A DNA stretch of 64,000 nt from Desulfolutivibrio sulfodismutans DSM 3696 (GTDB lineage: Bacteria; Desulfobacterota; Desulfovibrionia; Desulfovibrionales; Desulfovibrionaceae): positions 4,051,001 through 4,115,000 of the forward strand of contig NZ_CP045504.1 in NCBI RefSeq assembly GCF_013376455.1, written 5' to 3'. Positions 30,806 to 38,489 of this stretch are shown here, piece after piece. Numbering within the stretch: position 1 is the first letter of the stretch; every line of letters begins with the position of its first letter. Both the position numbers and the translations under genes were made by a program. The notes under the pieces are model-generated. The model was given only the letters and a program-made list of their open reading frames with translations. It had not been told where the DNA came from and did no database searches.

Positions 30806-31049
30806 CGCGTTTTTTGACCTCCTCAATACGCAGCAAAACCATGCGTCCGTCGGGAATGGCCCGGAAAATCACCCGGTAACGCCCAACCCGAAGCCGGTAC
30901 TGTCCGGGGCGGTCGGTGAGCCTTGCGACGTTGCGGCAATCCGGCCAGTCCGCCAGCCCGTCCACGGCCTGGATGATCCTGGCCTGCTCGGACAGGGGAA
31001 AACGCAGCATCTGTTTATACGCCTTGGGCATCCACTCCACATGTGGCAT
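30789..31049 (-). CDS. RelE/ParE-superfamily toxin
   Basis: 86 residues. The RelE fold signature is clear: QARIIQAVDGLADWPDCRNVARLTDRPGQYRLRVGRYRVIFRAI followed by VLLRIEEVKKRDDHTY. The conserved basic residues (R in YRLRVGRYRV, the terminal R-D-x-x-Y) are those used for ribosome-dependent mRNA cleavage in RelE. It is the first gene of a toxin-antitoxin pair. The promoter is so close that the transcript may be almost leaderless from ATG 31049; ATG 31031 with GGAG 3 bases upstream is an alternative start. Confidence 0.87.
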   Translation of the reverse strand: MPHVEWMPKAYKQMLRFPLSEQARIIQAVDGLADWPDCRNVARLTDRPGQYRLRVGRYRVIFRAIPDGRMVLLRIEEVKKRDDHTY

Positions 31050-31054
31050 AACTT

Positions 31055-31083
31055 TTTATAACTCATGACAGGGAACATCGCAA
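31055..31083 (-). promoter_or_regulatory. Promoter of the RelE/Xre module (possibly leaderless)
   Basis: TTGCGA (31078-31083) and TATAAA (31055-31060) on the minus strand are 17 bases apart. The -10 ends only 5 bases before the ATG at 31049, so the mRNA may start at or next to the start codon. Confidence 0.5.
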
Positions 31084-31233
31084 TATAGAAGGCGTATGTC
31101 CCGGAGTGTTTGTTTTGAAATGTTGTTTTTGAGACGGTATTCCGGGACGCCATTGGCCAGATTCAGGCCGTCCGGCACCTCGGTCGGGCTTGACCGGACC
31201 AGTGGCGGTTGATTAAGTACTTGGTTCGGCTAC

Positions 31234-31310
31234 GCGCCCGTAGCTCAGGTGGATAGAGCAGGAGCCTTCTAAGCTCTTGGTCGGGGGTTCGAGTCCTCCC
31301 GGGCGCGCCA
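31234..31310 (+). tRNA. tRNA-Arg (anticodon TCT)
   Basis: 77 nt. Acceptor GCGCCCG pairs with CGGGCGC, the D-arm is GCTCAGGTGGATAGAGC, the anticodon loop CTTCTAA lies on a GGAGC/GCTCT stem, and the T-loop is GGTTCGAGTCC, with an encoded CCA. It is flanked on both sides by RelE-type toxin-antitoxin modules. Confidence 0.95.
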
Positions 31311-31320
31311 TATTTCATAA

Positions 31321-31356
31321 GGCTTCGCGGGTTTTCCTGCGGGGCCTTTTTCTTTT
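31321..31356 (+). terminator. Terminator after tRNA-Arg
   Basis: An 11-bp stem (GGCTTCGCGGG/CCTGCGGGGCC with G-U pairs) with a TTTT loop is followed by TTTTTCTTTT. Confidence 0.8.
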
Positions 31357-31421
31357 GGGGGGCAAAAAGCGTCAGCTCGGAATGGACGTTTGTTGACTCC
31401 AAAGAAGACGGCCGCAGCAAT

Positions 31422-31450
31422 TTGACTTTTCAAGAAAACGAGATGATAAA
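31422..31450 (+). promoter_or_regulatory. Promoter of the second RelE-type toxin-antitoxin module
   Basis: TTGACT (31422-31427) and GATAAA (31445-31450) are 17 bases apart, about 40 bases upstream of the antitoxin ATG. Confidence 0.55.
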
Positions 31451-31489
31451 AAGACTGCTTTTGAATATCAAACAGTCACGAGGTAAGCC

Positions 31490-31768
31490 ATGCGCGAAAA
31501 CATCGAACCCAAGACCAGGACGATAACCGTCCGTGTCACCCCCGAAGAATACAAGCGGGTTGTGTTGCTCAAGCTGGAAACACGCCGGAAGGTCCGTGAA
31601 ATCGTCATGGACGCCGTGAACAAGGAATGGGCCAGGATTAACCCCGAAGACGCGCTGACAGCCCAGGAAGAAAAGAGAATGGCCGAGGCCCTGGCCGAGT
31701 ATCGGGCCGGACAGGGGGAATCCCTAGATGATGTGCGGCGGGCGCTTCTGGAAGACCGCGATGACTGA
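31490..31768 (+). CDS. Putative antitoxin partner of a RelE-family toxin
   Basis: 92 residues, ATG preceded by GAGGT. The N terminus (RTITVRVTPEEYKRVVLLKLETRRKVREIVMDAV) suggests a ribbon-helix-helix DNA-binding fold. The C terminus is highly charged and helical, as expected for a toxin-wrapping tail (QEEKRMAEALAEYRAGQGESLDDVRRAL). I assign it mainly from position: the toxin gene starts inside its last codons with an 8-base overlap. Confidence 0.75.
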   Translation: MRENIEPKTRTITVRVTPEEYKRVVLLKLETRRKVREIVMDAVNKEWARINPEDALTAQEEKRMAEALAEYRAGQGESLDDVRRALLEDRDD

Positions 31769-32033
31769 TACCCCTGCCACTTGGTCGGTCATTATTCAAG
31801 AGAAGGAAAAACGCTACCTGTCCAAGTTGCCACGGAAAGAGCGGGAACGCCTTCTGGACGCGATGCTGGCCATGAAGGTGGACCCGTTCGCCGGGGATGT
31901 GGCCAAACTCAAGGGCAGCCTTGAGGGGTGGCGGCTTCGTGTCGGTCGGTGGCGCGTCCTGTTCGTGGTGGACCAGGAAAACAAGGCCGTGGTTATCGCG
32001 GGGTTTGGGCCGCGCGGAGACGTGTACAAGTGA
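31761..32033 (+). CDS. RelE/ParE-superfamily toxin (second module)
   Basis: 90 residues from ATG 31761, which overlaps the antitoxin stop. The segment KRYLSKLPRKERERLLDAMLAMKVDPFAGDVAKLKGSLEGWRLRVGRWRVLFVV is a textbook RelE-type core (K-L-K-G ... W-R-L-R-V-G-x-W-R-V-L-F), ending in FGPRGDVYK. It is likely a ribosome-dependent mRNA interferase. Order here is antitoxin then toxin, the reverse of the module at 30461-31049, and the two proteins are only distantly alike. Confidence 0.87.
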   Translation: MTDTPATWSVIIQEKEKRYLSKLPRKERERLLDAMLAMKVDPFAGDVAKLKGSLEGWRLRVGRWRVLFVVDQENKAVVIAGFGPRGDVYK

Positions 32034-32054
32034 AAATCAATGGTCGGACAAAAA

Positions 32055-32091
32055 GCGGACAGGGCCGGACGCCATTGCCAGCCCTGTCCGC
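32055..32091. repeat. Inverted repeat downstream of the second toxin gene
   Basis: GCGGACAGGGC (32055-32065) and GCCCTGTCCGC (32081-32091) form a perfect 11-bp stem with a 15-nt loop. No T run follows, so intrinsic termination is uncertain; it may stabilise or end the toxin mRNA. Confidence 0.6.
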
Positions 32092-32109
32092 CACATTGAA
32101 GGAGTAAGT

Positions 32110-32250
32110 ATGTACTTGGCTCTTCCGGGTGCTCCGCAGGTTGCCCCCTTTTCACGGCCCGTTCAGGATTCATCCGCCGTCGCGGCGGGGCCGGTGTCGG
32201 GCACGTCGCCCGCCGCCGCTTCTTCTTCCTTCGCGACATTGCCCCGGTAG
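32110..32250 (+). CDS. Possible small ORF, HypC-like at its first residues only
   Basis: 46 codons behind an excellent ribosome site (GAAGGAGTAAGT-ATG). The start reads MYLALPG, which recalls the MCLA-x-PG start of HypC/HupF hydrogenase chaperones, but the essential Cys2 is Tyr and similarity ends at once. The 3' part lies antisense to the ModE-like gene and is low-complexity (Ala/Ser/Pro). It may be a gene remnant or a chance frame. Confidence 0.25.
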   Translation: MYLALPGAPQVAPFSRPVQDSSAVAAGPVSGTSPAAASSSFATLPR

Positions 32251-32615
32251 CCCTGTACGTCCCAGGGAAAGATCTCCGTGGCCTTGGCCAGTGCCGTCTT
32301 CTCCACCTCGTTGAACCACAGCACGAACCTGTCGCGCACCAGCCTGCCGAAATCCGTCAGTTCGTAGCCGCCGCGTCGGCTGTTGCGGGTGATGAGCTCA
32401 AACCCCAGAATCTTTTCGCTTTGTTTGATCTTTCCCCAGGCTGCCCGGTAGGACATGCCCAACTCCTCGGCGGCTTTTTTGAGCGAGCCGTGCTTTTCGA
32501 TGCGTTCCAGCAAAAGCGCCCGGCCGGTGCCGAAAAAGAGCCCGTCGTCCGTGTCCAGCCACAGGTGCAGGCGCACGGTGGGGACATGCTCGGTCAGGGA
32601 ACGGTCCTTTTTCAT
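32163..32615 (-). CDS. ModE-type winged-helix transcription regulator (N-terminal domain only)
   Basis: About 150 residues from ATG 32615 (a GTG at 32642 adds 9 residues). The HTH matches ModE/LysR-like DNA-binding domains: GRALLLERIEKHGSLKKAAEELGMSYRAAWGKIKQSEKILGFELITR, then a wing GGYELTDFGRLVRDRF. The molybdate-binding TOBE domains of full ModE are missing. The C-terminal 40 residues are acidic and Ala-rich. Lying downstream of fdhABE, it may tune Mo/W-enzyme genes (inference). Confidence 0.8.
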   Translation of the reverse strand: MKKDRSLTEHVPTVRLHLWLDTDDGLFFGTGRALLLERIEKHGSLKKAAEELGMSYRAAWGKIKQSEKILGFELITRNSRRGGYELTDFGRLVRDRFVLWFNEVEKTALAKATEIFPWDVQGYRGNVAKEEEAAAGDVPDTGPAATADES

Positions 32616-32989
32616 GGCCGGGGCCCGGCTGTCAGGGGACACGGGGGGAGCGGCCAGAAAGACCGGCGCAGGGGGGCCATGCGGCGGTCCTGGGGCGTGC
32701 CCAGGGCCATGCGGCGGGATGGTCGGCGTACACGACCGGGGTGCTGGAAAAGGGGCGCATCCATAGAGGTTCCCGCAGACAATGGTTCCGGCGGGCGGGA
32801 CGGACCTTGCCGTTTCCGCGCGCCATGGAGGGCGCGGACAACGCGTTTGCGCCGTCCGCTATGCCGACCATGACATAGCTGCGTGGGAAAATCGAGACGC
32901 GGGAATTCCAAAAAAGACGACACCCGATCCGGATCGCGCCGCAGAGGCGAACCGGATCGGATGAGCGCCTACGAATTGCCCGAGGGTGA
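32616..32989. other. Intergenic region between the ModE-like gene and fdhE
   Basis: I see no gene or clear terminator in this stretch. The open frames have no recognisable motif. Confidence 0.4.
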
Positions 32990-33922
32990 TCAGGCAAATG
33001 TATTCCAGGCCTGCACGACCAGGGGCCGAAACCCCCGCTCGGCGGCCACGAACTCCAGATGCATAAGATCCAGGGCGACGTTCTCCAGGCGGATGTCCTG
33101 GCGCCCGCCGGTCAGATCCACGCAGGGAAAAAAGATGCCGCATTCGCTGCAGGTATAGACCCGCTCGTCGTCGCGGTCGTTGGCGATCAGGCTGGCGAAT
33201 TTTTCGTGGTCCGTGGTCTCGCAGGCCGGGCACTTGAGGCGCACGTAGCGCCACACATGGCCGCACCGGGCGCAGTGCATGTGCAATTGGCCGCTTTTGG
33301 AGATGAGGTATTCGCTTTCCTCGGGCTCCTTGGGCAAAAGGCACCCGGCGTCGGGATAGGAGCCGCAGATGGGGCAATACCCCCGGAACCAGGATTCTTT
33401 TTGCACCTGCGGGGCCAGAAGCGGGGCCATCCTGGTCAGGCAGACCTTGAGGGCCTCGCCTGCCGCAAAGGCGGCCACGGCGGCGGACACCCCGCTCAAT
33501 GCGCCGACTTTCTCCCATACGGCGCCTGCCTCCTCGCCTTCAGTCCACAGGGCCGCCAGACAGGCGTCGGCCACCGCCGGATTTCCGGAGATGGCGTCGG
33601 CCAAAGCGGAAATCTCTCCGGCCACGGCCGGAAAAAGCTCGGCCATGCCCGGGAAAAGACACCCGGCTGCGGCCGTGAAATCCTCCAGGAAGCAGGCCGG
33701 GTCAAACGAGCTCAGAAGGGGCGTGCCCTCTTCGAAAAGGGCCGGATCGAAATCGAGCTCCACCACAGGCGGCGTCTCGGGCAGGGCCGCCAGACAGGCG
33801 GCGCGCCGGTCGGCCAGGGCGGCAAAGACCCTGGCGATGGCCGTCACGGCCTCGGAGCGTGGGGGCGGTACGAGGAGTTTCGCCTCTTCCTGAATCTTGT
33901 ACTTTCGTTCGTCAAAGCGCAT
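32990..33922 (-). CDS. fdhE: Formate dehydrogenase accessory protein FdhE
   Basis: 310 residues. The C-terminal half carries the four CxxC pairs of FdhE: YCPICGSYPDAG, HCARCGHVWRYVRLKCPACETTDHEKF and YTCSECGIFFPCVDL (rubredoxin-like, iron-binding). The N terminus is helical and Ala-rich. FdhE is cytoplasmic and needed to mature Tat-exported formate dehydrogenases. It follows fdhB on the same strand by 170 bases, and GGAG lies just upstream. Confidence 0.93.
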   Translation of the reverse strand: MRFDERKYKIQEEAKLLVPPPRSEAVTAIARVFAALADRRAACLAALPETPPVVELDFDPALFEEGTPLLSSFDPACFLEDFTAAAGCLFPGMAELFPAVAGEISALADAISGNPAVADACLAALWTEGEEAGAVWEKVGALSGVSAAVAAFAAGEALKVCLTRMAPLLAPQVQKESWFRGYCPICGSYPDAGCLLPKEPEESEYLISKSGQLHMHCARCGHVWRYVRLKCPACETTDHEKFASLIANDRDDERVYTCSECGIFFPCVDLTGGRQDIRLENVALDLMHLEFVAAERGFRPLVVQAWNTFA

Positions 33923-34091
33923 AAAACCCTACTCCGTATGGGCCGGGGCAATGCCCCACGGCGTTTTCGCCGTCGCGGCCCGGGTTGTCGGCTCGAGGGG
34001 AGGGGGCATGGCCGATCCATGCCAGAAGGCGCATCCCCTCCCCGCGAAGCTTGGTCAAGGGGGACACGCGGTTGCGTGTCCCCGGTGACGG

Positions 34092-34814
34092 TTAGCCGGC
34101 CATGCGGCGCACGGGTTCAATGATCTTTTGCAGGAAGGCCTGGCGGGACAGGGGTTTGATGTCCCGGCTGGCGTGTTCAAAGTACTTGTCGCGCGGCTGG
34201 GTGACGAGATAAATCACGTTCACGCTGTCCTCATCCAGCAAGCTGGCCTGGGGATGCTTTTTCTTGGCCTTTTCCAGGCTCTTGTGGGCCAGGGCCAGCA
34301 TCTCTTCGCGCTCGCCGAAGTTCATGGTCCCGGTGCAGCAGGTCTTGACGCAGGCCGGTTTCATCCCGGCCTGGACTCTGTCGATGCACATGTCGCACTT
34401 GGTGAGCAGGCCGGTTTTTTCGTCCCGCCGGGGAACGAAATAGGGGCACAGTTCCTGTATGTCCTTGCACTGCTCTGGGGTCAGCTCCTTGCTCTTTTCG
34501 GTGTACAGCACCGCCCCGGTGGCCTCGTCCTGGATGACCGCGCCTGGCACGTACATGTCGCCGAAGTCCTTGCAGGGCGGATTCACGCAGTGGCGGCACT
34601 GCTCCGGGAAAAACAGCCAATGGATGCGGCCGTCGATTTTATGTTCGTCGAAATGCACGATTTTGAAGTTTGTCGGGGTCAGCTCCGGGGGGTTCTGATG
34701 CGTTCCCCTTTGGAGCGTGGGCACGACGCCGTGTTCGTGCCATTCCTTGCAGGCCACCTGGCAGCCCCGGCAGGCCGTGCAACGCGAGGTATCGATAAAA
34801 AATGCCTTGGGCAT
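34092..34814 (-). CDS. fdhB: Formate dehydrogenase iron-sulfur (beta) subunit
   Basis: 240 residues with ferredoxin-type Cys clusters: CTACRGCQVACKEW, CRHCVNPPCKDFG, a longer region with CKDIQELCPYF, and CDMCIDRVQAGMKPACVKTCCTG. These bind [4Fe-4S] centres that pass electrons from the alpha subunit to cytochrome c3-type acceptors in the periplasm. It has no Tat signal of its own and would travel with FdhA. It lies 120 bases downstream of fdhA, with GGAGA before the ATG. Confidence 0.95.
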   Translation of the reverse strand: MPKAFFIDTSRCTACRGCQVACKEWHEHGVVPTLQRGTHQNPPELTPTNFKIVHFDEHKIDGRIHWLFFPEQCRHCVNPPCKDFGDMYVPGAVIQDEATGAVLYTEKSKELTPEQCKDIQELCPYFVPRRDEKTGLLTKCDMCIDRVQAGMKPACVKTCCTGTMNFGEREEMLALAHKSLEKAKKKHPQASLLDEDSVNVIYLVTQPRDKYFEHASRDIKPLSRQAFLQKIIEPVRRMAG

Positions 34815-34934
34815 GACGCTCTCCGTGTGGTTTGGGGGCGAACCCGTGTCCGCCCCCGGCTCGTTTTCGCATCCTGAAAATCGAAGTCCGTTTTCAGGCC
34901 GCGACGCCCGTTTGGCGGCGCGGAAAACCAGCGT

Positions 34935-37900
34935 TTATCTGGCCAGTTCCGTGACCTTGTCGGCCTTGCGGATGTCCACGAGGCAGGCCTTGTATTCCGG
35001 GATGGTGGTGTTGGGATCGCCCACCGACGGCGTCAGCCGGTTGGTGGCGTCGCCCACGCCCGGAGTGGTCCAGCCGAAGCAAAACGGCATGCCGATCAGG
35101 TGCACGGTCTTTCCTTTGACCGTAAGCGGCGTCATGCGCACCGTGACCATGGCGATGGCTTCCACCTTGCCCCGGATGCTCTCCACGATCACCGGGTCGC
35201 CATTTTTGATGCCCTTTTCCTTGCCCAGTTCCTGGCTCATCTCCACATAGAGCTGCGGTTCCGCCTCGAGCAGGGCGGGGGTGTTGCGGGTGTCGCCGCC
35301 GCCGCACCAGTGCTCGGTCATGCTGTAGGTCGTAAGCACAATCGGGTACTTGGGGTCTCCCGGCTTGGCCAGGAGGTCCATGTCGCTGTCCATGATCCGG
35401 ATGCAGGGATTGCTCAACTGCTTCGAGAACGGATGCGAGGTCACAGGCGTCTCGGCCGGTTCGTAGTGCTCGGGGAAGGGCCCGTCCACCCGGCCGGGGC
35501 CGTAGAGCTGGCCATGGCCCTCGGTGTGCATGATGAAGGGATAGACGCCCTTTTCCATGGCCATGGGTGGGGCTGGCCCATCGGGCACGTCGCCCACCCA
35601 CTTGTCGCCTTCCCAGATGACGACCGGGAGGTTGGGGTTGAAGGGCTTGCCGTTCATGTCCACGGAGGCCCGGTTGTAGATGATGCGGCGATTGACAGGC
35701 CAGGCCCAGGAGAAGTTCGGGAACAGCCCGATCTTGGCCTGCATAGGCGTCTGGGTCAGGTCGCGGCGCTTGGTCAGGTTCTTGTCCTTGTCCACGTAGC
35801 TTCCGGCGTAGACCCAGCACATGCTGCATGTGGCGCCGTCGGTGGTCAGGAAGGGGAAGGCCGGAACCTGGTCACCCTTTTTGAAGTCCTTGCCGTTTAC
35901 GGTGCAGTCGCGGGTGAACCAGCCGTTGATCTTCTTGGCCACCAGGTCCGCATCGTAGGCGTCGTACCAGTCGAGCTTTGCGATGGGCTCGGGGAAGGCC
36001 CCGCCTTCCTTGGCGTACAGGTCGCGGACGCGCTTCATGATCTCCACGACCATCCACCCCATGGGCTTGGAATCGCCCTTGGGCTCATAGCCCTTGTGGT
36101 GCCACATGTGCCAGCGGCCGGAGTTGGAGATGGTGCCGTCTTTCTCGCCGCGTTGGCAGGAGGGCAGGAGGAACACCTCGGTCTTGACGTCTTTGGGGTC
36201 CACGCCGGGCTGCCGCCAGAAGGCCGCCGTTTCGGTCTCGTGGGCCTCGCCCACGACCAGGAAGTCAAGCATGGTCAGGGCTTTGCGGATCTTGTGGGTG
36301 TGGGGCATGCTCTGGGCCGGGTTGTGTCCGTAGATGAAGCCGCCCTTCACCTTGCCTTTGTACATCTTGTCGAAGAGCACCATGCTGGCGTAGTCCACGC
36401 CCGGGTCCACCTTGGGCAAAAGCCCGTAGCAGAAGCCGTTCTCCGCCGTGGCGTTGTCCCCGAACCAGGCCTTGAGCAGGCTGACCACGTATTTGGGCCG
36501 GTTCTGCCACCAGTTGACGCTTTTGGGGTCGTTGGTCTTGGGGGTGTTGGCCTTCTGGTAGTCGTCCAGGGTCTGCCAGGCCGTGGTGGGCACGTTGTGG
36601 TAGCCGGGGATGATGTGCCACAAAAGGGCATGGTCCGTGGAACCCTGCACGTTGGGCTCGCCGCGCAGCGCGTTGACCCCGCCGCCGGCCACGCCGATGT
36701 TGCCCAGCATGAGCTGGATCATGGCCCCCAGGCGGATGTTCTGCACGCCCACGCTGTGCTGGGTCCAGCCCAGGGCGTACATCATGGTCCCGGCCTTGTC
36801 GGGTTTGCCCGTGGCCGCGTAGGCGTCGTACACCTTGAGCAGGTTTTCTTTGGATACGCCGGTGATGGCCGAGACGTCGTCCAGGTTGTAGCGGTCATAC
36901 TGCTTCTTGAGCAGCTGGAAGACGCACCTGGGATCCTTCAGGGTGGGGTCTTTCTTGGGCACGCCCTGGTCATCCATGGCGAAGGCCCATTTCTTCTGGT
37001 CGTATTTCTTGGTGGCCGGATCATAGCCCGAGAACATGCCGTCCTTGAACTCGAAGCCGTCGCCCACGATAAACGCTGCGTTGGTGTAGTTCTCGACGTA
37101 GTACTTCTGATACAGGCCCTTCTCGATGATGTACTTCATCATGCCGCCCAGAAACGCGATGTCCGTGCCGGAACGAAGCGGCACATGCAGATCGCATCTG
37201 GCGGAGGTGCGGGAGAACTTGGGATCGACGTGAATGACCGTCGCTCCATCGTCCTGGGCCTTTAAAACCCACTTGAACGAGATGGGGTGATGCTCGGCAG
37301 CGTTGCTGCCCATGATCAGAATGGCGTTAGCGTTTTTGATGTCAATCCAGTGCTGGGTCATCGCGCCGCGTCCGAACGACTCTGCCAGAGCCGGTACAGT
37401 GGGGCTGTGTCAGACCCGTGCCTGGTGGTCCATGTACACGACCCCCAGGCTTCTGAGCATTTGGTGTGCGACGGCGCACTCTTCGTTGTCCATCTGGGAG
37501 GTGCCGAGCTGGAACAGGCTTTCCACCCGGTTCACGGTCAGGCCCTTGTCGTTTTTCTCGACGAAGTCTTTGTCGCGGGTGTCCTTCACCTTGCGGGCGA
37601 TGCGGTCCAGGACGAAGTCCCAGTCCTTTTCCTCCCACTTGTCGCTGCCCGGGGCCCGGTAACGGGGCTTCAAGACCCGGTGGTGGCTGACATGCATGGA
37701 GTGGAAGGCCGCGCCCTTGGGACACAGGGCCCCTTCGCTCACGGGATAGTCCGGGTCGCCCTCGGAACTGATGAACGTCCCATCTTTGACGAACATGATG
37801 ATGTTGCATCCGCACGAACAGAACGGGCAGATGGACACCACCTCCTTGGCCCCGGCGATGCGTAGCGTGGTCGCATACGCCGCCACGGGCTTCACGTCGA

Positions 37901-37976
37901 AGCCCAGTCTGGACAGGGAGAGGGCCGCCGCGCCCGCCCCTGTCCATTTCATGAATCCCCGTCTGGAAAGCTTCAT
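34935..37976 (-). CDS. fdhA: Selenocysteine-containing formate dehydrogenase alpha subunit
   Basis: 1013 residues, read through an in-frame UGA at 37410-37412 as Sec189. Context R-V-U-H-S-P-T-V-P is the expected active-site motif, and the protein continues collinearly on both sides (GRGAMTQHWIDIKNAN). A Tat signal (SRRGFMKWTG) precedes a [4Fe-4S] site (CPFCSCGCN ... CPKG) and the molybdopterin-binding domains. Start ATG 37976 has GAGGAGG just upstream; the longer frame lacks this. It oxidises formate in the periplasm with Mo or W. Without recoding it would be mis-called as two genes. fdhB, fdhE, selB and selA are close. Confidence 0.97.
37365..37409 (-). promoter_or_regulatory. Predicted SECIS element in fdhA mRNA
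   Basis: The 45 nt directly 3' of the UGA must fold as the SelB-binding hairpin. The segment around GGCTCTGGCAGAGTC can pair GCTCT with AGAGT. The start (TGACACAGCCC) resembles the E. coli fdhF/fdnG context. The exact fold is not determined here. Confidence 0.5.
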
Positions 37977-38168
37977 GGTTCCTCCTCGTTTCGGCTTAGG
38001 CCCGCCGCCGCTTCTGTCGAGTGTGCGGCGAAGACCTGACCTTGTGGCACTTTGCTTTTGGCCCGAAGCGTCTTTGGGCCCCATTCGCCCCCTCCGCCGA
38101 GAGGGGGCTTGCTTCGTCTGGGACCGGCATCAAAACCTGGGACGCCCCAGCTTGCCAGCGTTCTGCCG

Positions 38169-38197
38169 CAATTAGCATAGCAGGAGGGCTCGGTCAA
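38169..38197 (-). promoter_or_regulatory. Promoter of the fdhA-fdhB-fdhE operon
   Basis: TTGACC (38192-38197) and TAATTG (38169-38174) on the minus strand are 17 bases apart. The predicted leader is about 190 nt. Confidence 0.5.
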
Positions 38198-38489
38198 TGG
38201 GGTTTTTAAAAATCTCCAATGATATTAATATGTTATTTTAAGCACATTAATGCCCGGCAGCCCGCGCCGGGGCTGTGTCGACAGGACAAGGTGGCGATGA
38301 GGAGATGTTTTCGATCCCGCAGACGAGTGAAAAGCGGGGCCTTCGATATGGCCAAAAGGGGCATGGCCCCGGGGCGATGGTTGCCGTTGGGAAGAGGCGG
38401 GACGGGGGGCGGCACATGGGCGCGCCACGCGGCCAGCAGAACATGTCGGCGAAGGAAGCCCGGGTGTCCCCCGGTCGAGGGGCGGCCGG
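38198..38489. other. AT-rich region upstream of fdhA
   Basis: No gene is supported. An AT-rich inverted repeat, ATTAATATG (38224-38232) and CACATTAAT (38243-38251), with 8 of 9 matched bases and a 10-base spacer, lies just upstream of the fdhA promoter. It is a candidate operator. Confidence 0.45.
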
